Positions 1 to 12,629 of a stretch of 64,000 nucleotides of DNA are shown here, in pieces. Both the position numbers and the translations under genes were made by a program. This DNA comes from Capniomyces stellatus (taxonomy: Eukaryota; Kickxellomycota; Harpellomycetes; Harpellales; Legeriomycetaceae): NCBI GenBank assembly GCA_001661515.1, contig LUVW01000005.1, positions 396,263-460,262 of the forward strand, given 5' to 3'. Within the stretch, counting starts at the first letter, position 1; each line of letters begins with the position of its first letter. Under the pieces are notes generated by a model. That model did not search any database and was not told the DNA's origin. It saw only the letters and a program-made list of their open reading frames with translations.

Positions 1-897
1 GCACTTAATAAGGTGCAAATAAACGAGGAGAGATAGGACATAAAAACCAAGTAAAAAAAAGGACCGCCAGATAGCGACAAAGGTGGTAGGTTAGGTATAG
101 TCAGAGGCAGACGTACACAGAAGATAGAGAATCTAGGAATAATACAACGAAGAGGAAGAAGATAGAAAAAACATCAATGTATACTCGAGCGTAAAGATTA
201 TTAGACGCCAGAAGGTTAAATAAAAAATTAAGTTTTTTTTTCTCTCCTTTGCTTCGGCTCGCTTTCTGACTATTGGGCTTTTTAACCAAACTTTTATTTT
301 CAAGGTGAGTAAATTGATGTAAATATAAATGGTTAGTTATTTATATTTTGAAAACGCCTAGTTATTAATGTGAAGTGGTAAAGAAAAGAGAGTCGAGGAT
401 AAACACAATTTTTTTCAGAATGAAAAATGAGGCAATACTAAACCTTGATTTATATTTTAAAAAAAAACAAATAGATTAGGACAGAAAAAATAAAGTAGAA
501 GAAGGATAGGGAGTAAGGAAAGACTAAAAGTGATTGTGTGCGAAAGAAAGAGAAAAGTTTGAGTGTTTTCTTTTTGTTACTTGGCCAAAGACCAAAAGCA
601 AGTAAAAAAAAAAGGGGACGATAATAAAGGGTGAGAGGGGAGAAGTGTTGGAGAAACGGGATTGAATTAGATATAACAACAGCATTGGTAGTAGCGAGAA
701 TAATATTGCAGCGTACAAACATATAACCATAATTTTATTAAACGAAAAAAAAACGAGCACGAATAAAGAGAGAGAGAGAGAGAGAGAGAAAGATACGAAA
801 ACCTGGACAAAAAAAAAAGAAAGGGGGGCAAAATAAAAAAAGTATAAAACAAAATTGAAAAACAAAAACTAGAAGGGATTAATAAAAAAACAGAAAT
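1..897. other. 5' flank of the Yak1-type gene, no gene seen
   Basis: AT-rich DNA with A and G strongly over-represented on the + strand and many A runs. A (GA)n microsatellite lies at about 767-789. No open frame here resembles a protein. It probably holds the promoter and 5' leader of the kinase gene that starts at 898. Confidence 0.6.
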
Positions 898-2594
898 ATG
901 CATTTCCACGGTAGTAATGAACAGGACAAGCAGAAATTTGTTAAAGCAGGAATCAACAGGGTTAACGGAATGGGGTATATTGAGAAAGCTAGCGATTCAT
1001 ACCCTCAATTTGTTTCAGGGTCGTATTCCAACCAGTACAATCAGCTGAGTAGCGCATATCTAGTGCCACAAATGAATCAAAACCAGAACCAGAACCAAAA
1101 TGAACATCAACATCAACATCAACATCAACATCAACATCAACATCAAAACCAACATCAAAACATGAATTCCAATTTAAATCTTAACGCATATCCGGTTTAT
1201 ACACAAAACCAAAACCAAAACCAAAACCAAAGCCAAAGCCAAAGCCAAAGCCAAAGCCAAAGCCAAAACCAAAACCAAAACTATAACCAGAACCAGAACC
1301 AGAACCGGATTCTAAACTATAGTCAAAATTATATTGAAAACTATGGAGAAAATGAAGGAAAGTATGAAAACTTGAGCCAATACCAGGGACAGAATTATAC
1401 ACCGAATTATAACCAAAACATAAACACAAACACAAAAACAAATCAAAACATAAAAATAAACATAAACACAAACACAAACCAAAATATAAATAATGTATTT
1501 GGCTATGAAGAGGGTATTGGAAAGAATTGGGGTATAGAAGGTAAAGACAGTAACAGTAGGTTTGATGGAGTGAACGGGATTAGACTGGAGGAGAATGGAG
1601 AGGAAGTTTACAATGGTCAGTTGATGGGGGGAGGATATTCGAGCAAAGGGATGGAGGGTAGAGTGTATGTGGAGGGAGGGCAAGTGGGTAGTGTTATCAG
1701 AAACAAAGAGGGGATCAATGTAGACATGGAGACGATTTACGGAAAAACAGGAATTGGTTATAAAGAAAATGAGATGAGAAACAATGTGATTGATGGAAAT
1801 GCAGATCCAGGCTTGAAGCGAAAGTTGGATATGGGGATGGTTAAAGACACGAGTATAGATATGGGGTCGATTGGGGGCTTTTATAATGGTACAAGAGAAG
1901 CAGCAGGATTGACTGGGATAATGAATTTGAACTATAGGAACGAAATAGGCGAAATGAACCAAATCAAGACAGAAATAGCAAAGCAAAGAATTGACTACCC
2001 AGAACTATACGAAGTAAACAACCTTAATAATGCCAGTAACATTAACATGGACATGAACATGAATGTAGGTATGGGTATGGGTATGGGTATGGGATTGGGA
2101 TTGGAGATGAATATGAGATTGGATATGAGATTGGATATGGGGATGGGTAATATAAACAATACTAGTGTTGTAGAAAACATTTTAACCAAAGAAAACAAGA
2201 GTAGCGAAAAGAAAAGTGGATTGGAAACTAGTGAGGAAAAGTATAAAGAAAATCAGCATCCATTTGTTTACTACTTGGATGAACAGAGTTACATTCCAAG
2301 CATAGCCAAGTCAGAAATGGACATTTGGCGGGTAAATGGCAAGCAGAGGGAAGGCAAAGAAAGAATGAGTGGGCAGGAACCAAACAGCTTCAATACGATC
2401 AGCAGCGGCATAAACAGTATTGGTAGAACGCGAGGAATCAACGGAATAAACACAATCAGTGGAATGCCAGGAAAATCAAAAAGAAATAACGATTTTGGAC
2501 TACTGGCAGAAATACGAAGAGAGTTGAGTAAAGTAGGAAATGAAATGGAAACAAATAAATGTTTTGATACTGATATATGGGGAGTAGGTCATCA

Positions 2595-2646
<52 letters not shown>

Positions 2647-4860
2647 AGTAATAGTAATAGTAATAGTAATAGTAATAGTAACAATAGTAACAGTAGTAGT
2701 AGCAGAGGAAATATAGCACGAGGATTGCCTAGTTGGACTGAAGGATTATATGAGAATATAAACAAAACAGAAGCAGCAACAGCAACAGAAACAGAAACAG
2801 ATACTAATAGTACATTCAAAAACACAAGTACTAGTAGTTCAAGCAGTAATATAAACAGAATAAACAACAGAGCGCAAATTATTGAAAACGAAAATGAGTA
2901 TAGAGAAAAGGAAAAGGAAAAAGAAAAAGAAAGGGAAAAAGAAAGGGAAAAAGAAAGGGAAAAGGAAGAATATATGGGATATATAGGAAACAGAATTAAT
3001 CGAGGAATGTCATTGAATGAATATAAAAGCAATTACAGCAATCCAAACCTAAACCCAAGCCTAAATTTGACAGAGAATAAAAGTAGAGAGGGGAACGAAA
3101 ATTTGAAGCAATTAGAGATAAATAAGGTGATTTCGGAAATGGGAGAACATACAAATGGACAAGAAATCAATGGAGAGATGTTTGTTAGGATGGCATCAGA
3201 AAGACTGGGAAGAAGACAAGGAGTTGAGCAGGGATTGTTGGGGGATGTAATGACACAAAAGGAACAAGAACAAGAACAAGAACAAGAACAAGAACAAGAA
3301 CAAGAACACAATCATAATCATAATGAAGAGATGGGAAAAGAAAAGGGAAAGGAAGAGTATCAAATGGGGTATAACAGAACAAGATTTAATACAGATTATA
3401 GAGCAAGTGTAGATTATAATAGTGTAGATAGAATGCTTGATGAAAAGAGAAGAATGGAAAAAGAAAGAGAAAAAGAAAGAGAAAGAGAAAGAGAAAGAGA
3501 AAGAGAAAGAGAAAGAGAAATGGAAAAAGAAAAGAAAAAAGAGATGGAAAAGAGATTCAAAGAAATGCAACAGGAAGAAATGAAAGAGGTGTACAATACG
3601 CAGCCTGTAAAGTTGTTGACGGTGGAGCTGGTAAAGACGTACCGGGGAATAGATGCAGGGTTTGAGTACAGGTTGGACCAGAGGCCAAGGAGGGCGTTAA
3701 CAAAGCCGAGCGAGGGGGTGCTGAATGAAGGGTTTGACAACGAGCATTCAGACTATATATTGTATGTGAATGACGTGATAGGAACGGTTGCGGGGCACCA
3801 GTACGTGATTCTGGGGGGATTGGGGAGTGGGACTTTTGGGCAGGTGGTCAAGTGTCAGAACATAGAAACAGGGCTGAAGTATGCGATAAAGGTGGTGAAG
3901 AACAAGGCGGCGTATTACCAGCAGAGTATGATGGAGGTCCACATTTTGGATGCGTTGAACAACACGTGGGATCCAGCCAATCAGCATCACTTTCTGCAGC
4001 TCAAGGAGTACTTTATGTTCCGCAACCACCTGTGCTTTGTCAGCGAATTGATGTCGATCAACCTGTACGAGCTGCTCAAACAGAACAATTATAAAGGTCT
4101 GTCCACAACTCTGATTCGCGTGTTTACTGCCCAGATGCTCGACTCTCTATGCGTCCTCAAATCTGCCAAAATCATCCACTGCGATCTCAAACCCGAAAAT
4201 GTCCTGCTCCAGACCGCTGACCGTCCCAACCTCAAGATGATCGACTTTGGCAGTGCCTGCTACGAAGGCCAGACCAGCTTCACATACATCCAGAGCCGTT
4301 TTTACCGCTCCCCTGAGGTCCTTCTGGGCCTGCCCTACACCGCCGCAATCGATATGTGGTCTCTCGGCTGCATAGTCGCTGAACTGTTTCTCGGCCTTCC
4401 CCTATTTCCGGGCACAAGCGAGTACAACCAGATATCCCGCATTGTTTCTATTCTCGGTCTCCCAAGTTCCTCCATTCTTGCTAAAAGCCGCAGAGCCAAT
4501 GAGTTTTTCCGCCGAGTAAATATCGACAAGTGGGTCCTCAAGTCCGAGTTCGAGTACTCTGTTCAACCCAACAACTCCAACAATCCAAACAACACCAACA
4601 GCTCCACAACCCAATCTAATAATAAACAGTACTTTGCCTCATCAAACATCTCTGACCTAATCATGAACTACCCTTACAAACCCAACTCTTCTCAATCTGA
4701 ATTAGAAAAGGAATCCAGGAATCGCTACCTATTGGTTGATTTTCTAACCAAATTACTCGACCTCGATGCTAACTCTAGAATCTCCCCATTCCAAGCAATC
4801 AATCACCCCTTTATTACCGGTGATTCCCTACATTTCCAACCATCCAATTCTTCTTTTATC

Positions 4861-4919
<59 letters not shown>

Positions 4920-5558
4920 CGCTTTTTATTCTGGAAATATTCCCAATTACAAGGATAATTTTAGTTATTCTGATACAAGCAACAACAACAACAACAACAA
5001 CAATACTACCTACAATACTACTACTGATACTACTACTGATACTACTACCAACAATACTACTACCAACAATACTACTAACAATATTATTGCTGTTGGAGCT
5101 CAGAATCAAACTGGTTGGGATACTTGGGATAGTCTACAAAACAATGTACAAACTAGTGTACAAATTAGTGTACAAAACAGTATACAGACTAGTGTACAAA
5201 ATACTTTGCAAAACAGTTTGAATACCAGTAACATAGACATCAACATCACAAGTAACACCAGTTCAAGTGATTCTAGAATACAATTATCAGGATTCGAGTC
5301 ACGGGCAGTTGATGGTTCAGAATTATTAGAACAAGTCCATTCAAGCAACAACACCAATAGCAATAGCAACAGTAGTAGTAGTAATAGTGGTAGTGGTAGT
5401 AATAGTAATAGTGGTAGTGGTAGTAATAGTGGTAGTGGTAGTGGTAGTAATAGTGATCAAAGTTATTCTGACATTTACAGAGAATATATTACCGATAATT
5501 CCAAACCAGGTGTATTGTATACTCAAAACAATTCTTGGACTTTAAACACGACAGACTC

Positions 5559-5594
<36 letters not shown>

Positions 5595-7557
5595 CGGAAT
5601 CAATAGCGGTATTACTAGTGATCAAGATAATCAGAGTGAGGAAGGTGAATATAATTACATTGGAGGAATTAAAGTTAAAAATTTCATCAAGTCAAACGAC
5701 AACTTAAATATCCAAGGTCAGTTTATAACCAATGGCTCTCGAAAAGAGTTGGTTAATGATGAGATTGAATTAATCAGTAATACCAATAGCAGTGTTTTTA
5801 GTTACTTGTCCGATTTAAGCCTAGACTTGACCCCAGGTTTGACTCCAGGTTTAGATTCAGGTTTAAATTCAGGTTTAAATTCGGGGTTTGGATCAAGTAT
5901 ATCAAGCTTTGTTCGTCCTGAAATATTTGGGAATTTGGTGTCAAATACCCCAACAATCAACACACAAAACGTATCCAACAACTTTACAGTAGATATTAAC
6001 AGCGACAATAACGACAATAACGACAACAGTGATGATAGCGATGTTATTATTGATGGTAACAGTAGTTTTGGTAGTAGTTTTTCCATAATGACTCAAGATC
6101 TCATCCAAAACATCAACATCAATAACAACAACAACAGTAATACCATCAGTAATACCATCAGTAATATTATCAGTAGTAGTAACAGTAGTAGTATTAACAG
6201 TAACAGTAGTATTAACAGTAGTAGTAGTAGTAGTAGTGGCGGTAATGATTATCAGAATCTGGATTTACCAAACCAAATAGATCTTATCAATAGACTAAAG
6301 AGGATGGGAAAATTCATGAGTAGTGAACATATTAACCATACCAACAGTACTCTCTATTACTCTACTGATAATATCAGTGATTCTAGGGGTTTTCAGCCAA
6401 GTTCAGATAAATCATCAACCAAAGTGGCAGAATCAAGACCTAGTATCTATAAAGAACACTGCGGGAATACAAGGTTGTTTGCTTATGGATTTTCCTGTGA
6501 CGATGGAGGAAATAAAATGGCGGAAAGTAAAGGGGTGGCGGAAACTAAAGAAGTGAGAAATAAAATGGTGGCGGGGAATAAAGAGATGGTGGAGAATAGA
6601 GAACGGTCTGGTCAACTGGGCCTGTTTAAAGGCAGTGGTTTGTACCATTCAATTCGTAAAACCAGCAGCATGTTTTCAATGAGTCAAAAACCCACCAGTC
6701 CATTACTACACAAAACCACCACTTCCAACTGGGATAAACACAATGTTGATCATATCCTTGACCCAAAAAGGAATACCGATTCTAATCATAATTCAAATTC
6801 AAATTCAAATTCAAATTCAGATCCAAGTTCAATTTCAGATCTATACTCCAATTCAGATTCAGATTCAGATTCAGATTCAGATTCAGATTCAGATTCAGAG
6901 TTAGAGTTAGAGTCAGAGTTAGAGTCAGAGTTAGAGTCAGAGTTAGAGTCAGAGTTAGAGTCAGAGTTAGAGTCAGAGTTAGAGTCAGAGTTAGAGTCAG
7001 AGTCTGCAAGTTCCGTGTCAAGTGTGCTAGTACATACCAGCAACAAGAGTTTGAACCAGACGTACAAGTACATTTACTCCAACTCGAATTCTAGCAATAT
7101 GTTTAGCACCAACAATGACAATGACGCTAATATCAATGACAATGACGCTAATTGTGATAAAGATCTAGATAGTGGTAGCGACAATGACGAGATTGTTCTT
7201 TTTACTCTGGAAACTAAATTGTCAAAAACAAAAAAAAACTCAACTGATATTGATAATGGTAGTATTGGGAGTGGGAGTGGCAGTGGCAGTGACTTTAGCC
7301 ATTTTAGTGGTGGCAGTGGAACCAACAACTGTAATTTCCGTGGCGATAACAGTAATAGTGATGCTGGTGATGGTGATGGAAACGATAACAACAGCAACAA
7401 TGGTCCAAGTTTTAATCACTTGGGTCGTTTAGTCAATTCAGGTTTAAATTTGAGCAATTCATACTTGAATCATAACCATCATCATAGCCAATACACTGGC
7501 CATAATGTCAATGTTGAACAGTCCCTTTCTAATTCCCAGGTTTTCTTACCAGTATAA
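898..7557 (+). CDS. YAK1: Yak1-type DYRK protein kinase with very long low-complexity arms
   Basis: Intronless reading frame of 2,219 residues. The catalytic domain spans about residues 969-1307. It has a glycine loop GSGTFGQ (from G976), ATP-binding K998, the HCDLKPEN catalytic loop (D1096), DFG (D1116) and the activation segment YIQSRFYR. Y1130 sits where DYRK-family kinases autophosphorylate; the family's paired first tyrosine is F1128 here. HCDLKPEN plus SRFYRSPE and EYNQISRI match Yak1 rather than Dyrk1 or Pom1. A Ser/Asn-rich insert splits kinase subdomains X and XI. Yak1 is known as a stress and nutrient kinase acting against PKA/TOR growth signals. About 960 residues before and 900 after the domain are Asn, Gln, Ser, Glu/Arg and Asp/Ser repeats, making the protein more than twice the length of yeast Yak1. 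The catalytic domain is visibly richer in GC than its arms. It converges on the next gene with a 206-bp spacer. Confidence 0.95.
2596..2645 (+). repeat. (AAC)n coding microsatellite
   Basis: Pure AAC codons inside the Yak1-type gene encode an Asn run that continues into alternating Asn-Ser. Similar AAC arrays recur at 4861-4920, 4979-5003 and about 5560-5596. Confidence 0.9.
4861..4920 (+). repeat. (AAC)20 coding microsatellite
   Basis: Twenty perfect AAC codons lie just downstream of the kinase domain and encode an unbroken Asn tract. The lack of synonymous AAT codons suggests recent replication slippage rather than old selected poly-Asn. Confidence 0.9.
6852..7003 (+). repeat. Hexamer (TCAGAT)n then 12-mer coding array
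   Basis: A Ser-Asp hexamer repeat passes directly into a 12-base unit encoding Glu-Leu-Glu-Ser. It encodes a highly acidic stretch near the C terminus of the Yak1-type protein. Confidence 0.85.
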
Positions 7558-7763
7558 GATCCATTTTTTTTTTCAATTTGGTATTGTCTAGATTTAGTTT
7601 GAACTTTTTATTTTTTTTTAAATTTTTTTTTTAATTTTAATTTTTTTATTGGCTTTAAACAGATAATAAACAAATTAACAATAATAGAGACGGTTAAAGA
7701 GATAAAAGAGATGTAAATTCAAGAGAATAGATTTATGGATTACAATTAATTAATCAATTGCTT

Positions 7764-9509
7764 TTATGTTTGTTTGTTTGTTTGTTTTTTTTTTTGGGAG
7801 GAAGGCGAGAGCGGTGAAGAAGAGGAGGAGGAGAAGGAGGGTATAAATACTAAATCCACTGTAGCTATCATACTGATATGGTCGCTTGGAAAGGTTTCGT
7901 TTGGTAGTCCGGGTTCAAGGTGTTTTTTTTTCGGAAGTGAGAGGATTTGTTTGGGCAAGTATACGTGAGTGGACGATGAATTGGATGATGAATTGGATGA
8001 TGGAGTAAGGTATTGGGAAATGTAGTGGTGGTCCGAGTTTTGATTTGTATTTGTAGTTGAATCTGGAGTTGGATTTGGGGTTGGATAGTTGTTTCCTAAA
8101 GAGTTCTGAATAAAGATATAATCCAAAGTTCCTTTCCAGTTGGTATAATTCGTGAATATGGGTTCGTTGATCAAGTCTCCGTAGCAAAGTGATTTGTATG
8201 AAGGATCAAGGTTTGAGTAGGTATTGTACAAGCTCATAAACTTGAAATTGGAGAATAGCGTGTTGAATTTGTATAGCAAAGCGTTTATGTGGGATTTGTC
8301 CGTTGCAAGTTGAAGTTCTAACTGGGATAACAGAGCGATGTCTTGTTCTAGTTTGGTTTTTTTTAATGGGCTTTCGTCATCACCACCACCACCACCACCA
8401 CCACCGTTGTTGTTTGGCTTTGGGTCCGATTCCATATCCGAGTCTGAATCCGAGTCTGAATCTGAATCTGACGTGTAGCTTAGTGGGAGTAATTGGGTAA
8501 TATGGTCATCACTCAATAAATTGCACCCGTTTCCATCACCATTGCCATTACCATCGCCTTTAATGTCGTGGCAGTTTGGATCAGTTAATAGTCGGTACAG
8601 TGCGTCATCAGGTGTCGTGTTTAAATCACCAACAAAAAAGGTTTTAAAGCTTGGGTATTTGTTTTGCAGGTGTAAACATTGTTCCAATAACTTTGTACAC
8701 TGTAATAGCCTAATATACGATCCTTCAGGCTTCCAAAACAAATGCGTGTTGCTTATTATCACCCCGTTATTGTCTATTTCATCTGCTTCCTTTTCGCCTT
8801 CACCTGCTTCTTCTTCCACATCCTTAGTGCTGCCTTCTGATATCAACTCGTATTTGTTTGTTACTCTGCTTTGAACGTTTTTATCTTTTTTCAAATTGCT
8901 CTTATCCTTGATGTTTTTGAACCTCAAAACCACTATCTGTCCAACATTGTCTGTTTGATGATCTATTTCTTCACTCTCACCATCTCCACCATTATCCCCT
9001 CCCCCCTGTCTCTGCCCGTTTTGGTGCCCTGCCGGCTTTGGTCCCGGTATATTTAAATTCACATTTACAACCTCTAATTGAACAAACCTACTCTCCATCA
9101 TAAAGCAACCAAGAAATCAAGTAAATACACACCCCACTATCACCATAAAGTCTATGATTTATTCCATTTACCACAAAAAAACACATTCATCCTTTTTTTT
9201 TAACTCCAAACACAAAACACAACTCTCAGTACTCAAGTTTTGTTCACCTCACCTTCTAAGCTTCGTCAGTATCGCTACCCCATGGTTCTTGTATTCGCTC
9301 TTGAAATAGTTTGCCACATACCCCGCTTTTGCAAATGCCGGAAAGAAATCCTTGATCCAATGCTCAAAATTCACCTCTTGCAAACACACTACATCTGCCT
9401 TCCAATACAATATCTCCTCAATTATCTTGCTCTTTCTTGGCCTCCATTTCAACGAATTCGAACTCGCATAGGGGAACAACTGCCTCCTAATATTCGACTG
9501 CGTCAATAT
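7764..9509 (-). CDS. CCR4/Ngl2-type exonuclease-endonuclease-phosphatase family RNase, 5' incomplete
   Basis: Two visible exons, 9509-9253 and 9087-7764, joined by a 165-base intron (GTGAGG...TAG) that restores frame, give 526 residues. Family blocks appear in order: ILTQSNIRRQLFP and LKWRPRK, then the metal-binding glutamate in VVCLQEV, NTHLFW with a following RLLQC helix, the GDLNTTP block, GTLDYIF, and the terminal PSDH aspartate-histidine pair. LxQ-xxRRxLFP is typical of Ngl2 and its relatives. Known family members are Mg-dependent 3' exonucleases acting on poly(A) or on 5.8S rRNA 3' ends. Between the blocks lie Asp-Ser and poly-Gly tracts. The first visible exon opens directly after TTTTAG at 9510 with no ATG, so the start codon and residues before Ile-Leu are missing. 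The upstream exon probably lies in or beyond the assembly gap at 9643. Confidence 0.85.
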
Positions 9510-9642
9510 CTAAAACGAACATTCATTCATTTATTTTTACTCACTTGACAATTTTATCTTTTTAATTTATCAATACCACTATTTAAAAACATACTACCAC
9601 CCTCTCTCCACTTTCCTTCACCCCCCCCCCCCCCCCCCCCCC

Positions 9643-10023
9643 NNNNNNNNNNNNNNNNNNNNNNNNNNNNNNNNNNNNNNNNNNNNNNNNNNNNNNNNNN
9701 NNNNNNNNNNNNNNNNNNNNNNNNNNNNNNNNNNNNNNNNNNNNNNNNNNNNNNNNNNNNNNNNNNNNNNNNNNNNNNNNNNNNNNNNNNNNNNNNNNNN
9801 NNNNNNNNNNNNNNNNNNNNNNNNNNNNNNNNNNNNNNNNNNNNNNNNNNNNNNNNNNNNNNNNNNNNNNNNNNNNNNNNNNNNNNNNNNNNNNNNNNNN
9901 NNNNNNNNNNNNNNNNNNNNNNNNNNNNNNNNNNNNNNNNNNNNNNNNNNNNNNNNNNNNNNNNNNNNNNNNNNNNNNNNNNNNNNNNNNNNNNNNNNNN
10001 NNNNNNNNNNNNNNNNNNNNNNN
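9643..10023. other. Assembly gap (381 N)
   Basis: Unknown bases flanked by a run of 22 C (9621-9642) and a run of 31 T (10024-10054). The homopolymers are probably where assembly failed, and their lengths should not be trusted. Confidence 0.98.
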
Positions 10024-10054
<31 letters not shown>

Positions 10055-10058
<4 letters not shown>

Positions 10059-11894
10059 TTCTGCATTTTTTTTTCTCTCGATTTTAAACCAAATTGCCTT
10101 TTACTTTATTTTGTTTTATTGGGCTTTTGCCACGTTTTTTTTTTAAAAAAATAACATTCAAAATTTATTTACTGTTTTTTATTATTTTAAAATTTAGCAA
10201 TCAAGCAATCAGGGTTTTCAGCACTGCTACTCTGCCTGTGTTGTTAAACCCAAGAGTTTGCCACAGCAGACAAGTTATCCAAGTTATCCAAGTTATCCAA
10301 GTTATCCAAGTTATTTCCACTTTGGTAACGACTAATGTGTATATATATATAGAGAGACTGAGAAAAGCCTAACTAAGGGTCAGTGATTTTGCTAAAGTTA
10401 AGAGCCTGTAAATGTTGTATTTGCTTTGGAAAAACTATTAGCTTGTTACCACTGCTATATTGCTTGAATATCGCCAACCTTTCTGTTTTTCTGTTTGTTT
10501 GCGCTGATCGATTTAGCCGATTGATTTGTACATGGAGTAAAAGTGTTCAAATAGGTAAATGGTTAACATTAGTTTTACCTTGGAATTATCAATGAAAAGG
10601 CACACTGGTGGAAAAATCAAACTAAACAATCAGGGCCTGTCACGCGATATCCTTCGCCTAGAATAAGAAAAAGAAAAGGGATTCCAAGTTTTGGGACTTG
10701 TACGAGTAACACAGCGGCGTCTTTTGGAAGCGCTTTTCCTTACCAGGTACTTTAACTAATAACCCAACCTCACCAATCTCACCAACCTCATTAACACACA
10801 ACACACAAATGAACAAAGTAGTGTTTGGTTACAAATATTAGGGTTTGACACTAAGCTGCACCAATCAAACAGAATTCTAGTGGGAAAACACTTGGATTGG
10901 GATTTGAATTTCTGAATTCTGTACTCAAAACAGCAAGGCGTAGTCAGAACAGCATGTGTATTTATCAGCAGCGCTTCTCTAGAACACACACACCTCTGTG
11001 TTTGTATAAGGCTTTGGTGTGGTGTCTTGAATTGGATAAAACATCAAGGAAAACGAGTAATCGGTGTTTTAGACTTCTGCAATGCACAATAGGTTTACAC
11101 ACTCTTGGCCTATTGATTATAGTTATTCGAGTTTGCTTTTTTTTATTTTGCTGGATCAACCACAACCAAGGGATTCATGAAATATACATGTACAATTACT
11201 TGATACACACATATTATATTCGTTTTGACAAATCACAACAAAGCGACATTTTGATCGAAGTTTCGACAAACTACTCGTCAAGTAACATTTGAAGGCGTAT
11301 ATTGTCTGCTCTACTTTTTTTTTTATCCTTTTATAATAATCAGCCCTATTCTGTATACACACACAAAATAAGAAAGAAGAAAAGACAAGGCCAAATATAC
11401 CAGAATACCCGCGTACATAAAGAAAGTATCATTGTACAGTCATATGCGCAATAGTTTGCCTGAGAAGCTTTGGCAAGCTAGTAAAAAAAGCTGAAACTCA
11501 TTGACAGAGTGAAATAGACATAAACAAATACCCAATAACATCATCATATAATGAAAAACAAAAACATACTGCACTTGACCCAACAAATTGCATTCGTGAG
11601 AAGGGTAAGTTGGAATAGGTGTATAATAAAAGTAAATATACTCACTTTATATAAAGTAAATATGAACTAGCTCAATTTTAAACGAAAAAAATGCAAAAAG
11701 TAAACGATCACAAAACTGAAATCTTCAGGTATATTAGCATTCCAAAAAGACGTCTTGAAACTAAAATTCATTTTGAAAATAAAAATAAGAAATTCACTAA
11801 TCACACCAAAACATTTTATAACTTCAAAGAGTATTAATTAAAATTCAAACAATCCGATTCTAGCTACCAACCAAATATACAAACAAGAGTAAAT
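10055..11894. other. Gene-poor spacer after the gap
   Basis: AT-rich. Short open frames on both strands show no family resemblance and have compositions expected from noncoding DNA. The only structure seen is a 9-base tandem repeat at 10271-10316. A missing 5' exon of the nuclease gene could lie here on the minus strand, but I could not identify it. Confidence 0.5.
10271..10316. repeat. 9-bp tandem repeat, about five copies
   Basis: The unit AAGTTATCC is repeated four times perfectly, followed by a diverged fifth copy. It lies in noncoding DNA and no function is evident. Confidence 0.9.
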
Positions 11895-12629
11895 ATGAGT
11901 AGATTTTTGACATGTTTGGCAACATACATGATGCTGTTCTCATTGACAGTTAGCGGCCAATTTGAAATATTCAATCCTTTGATTGACGAAGTAAATATGG
12001 AAAACAGCGTTACTACGACAATTATAGGAGTAGTTGGAATAATTGCTGGGCTGTTCTTTTTGCTCCTAGGACGAAAATTTATCAAAGTCACTCTATTTCT
12101 TTCGGGATTTGTTGGAGGCGTCTATGCATACTTGATGATCCTACACACTATCCAAAAAGATAACTTCAAGATTAATCAAATGGAAACTAAGTTTATAATA
12201 ATTGGGGTTGTTGTTGGTGTTGTTGTTGGCATCTTGATGATTTTGCTCTACAAAGTTGGAATCTTTATTCTCGGTTGTTGCTGCGGGTTTATGATAACTT
12301 CCTACGTCCTGACTATTGTCAGGCAATCCCATACTATCACCGAGGTTGCCTTGTACATAACCCTGGCTATTTCTACAATAGTCTTTGGTGTTTTGGCAAT
12401 TTTTTTCGAAAAACCCATTATCATCTTTGCCACCTCGTTTGGTGGTTCTGTTGGATTCTTCATGGCAGTTGACATATTTGCTAAAAACGGGTACAATGCG
12501 GGCGTAGAAGTTATAATCAGAGGCAGCGGAATAAAGCAAAAGATCACCGGTACAGGACTTATCCTGATGCTGGCGTTTACCCCTGTACTAGCACTTTTCG
12601 GTGCAGCTGTTCAGTATTTTACCTCTTAG
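11895..12629 (+). CDS. TMEM198/DUF4203-like multi-pass membrane protein
   Basis: Single-exon frame of 244 residues. Residues 1-21 form a signal peptide ending near VSG. Seven further hydrophobic segments follow, at roughly residues 38-60, 63-83, 98-120, 123-143, 150-171, 175-194 and 219-243. The LLLGRKFIK motif followed by FLSGFVGG resembles the DUF4203 (TMEM198/TM7SF3) domain, which carries repeated Gly-rich transmembrane helices. Proteins of this family are membrane-embedded and poorly characterised in fungi, so no substrate can be assigned. The start is the first ATG after an in-frame stop and gives a well-formed signal peptide. Confidence 0.75.
   Translation: MSRFLTCLATYMMLFSLTVSGQFEIFNPLIDEVNMENSVTTTIIGVVGIIAGLFFLLLGRKFIKVTLFLSGFVGGVYAYLMILHTIQKDNFKINQMETKFIIIGVVVGVVVGILMILLYKVGIFILGCCCGFMITSYVLTIVRQSHTITEVALYITLAISTIVFGVLAIFFEKPIIIFATSFGGSVGFFMAVDIFAKNGYNAGVEVIIRGSGIKQKITGTGLILMLAFTPVLALFGAAVQYFTS

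Noticed and set aside
2592..3570. Long minus-strand open frames opposite the Yak1-type gene (poly-Leu, poly-Cys, poly-Phe)
   Set aside because: They are reverse-complement shadows of trinucleotide and hexanucleotide repeats in a well-supported kinase gene.
10094..11292. Several open frames after the gap on both strands
   Set aside because: Composition matches translated AT-rich noncoding DNA, with no conserved motif and no splice-compatible partners found.
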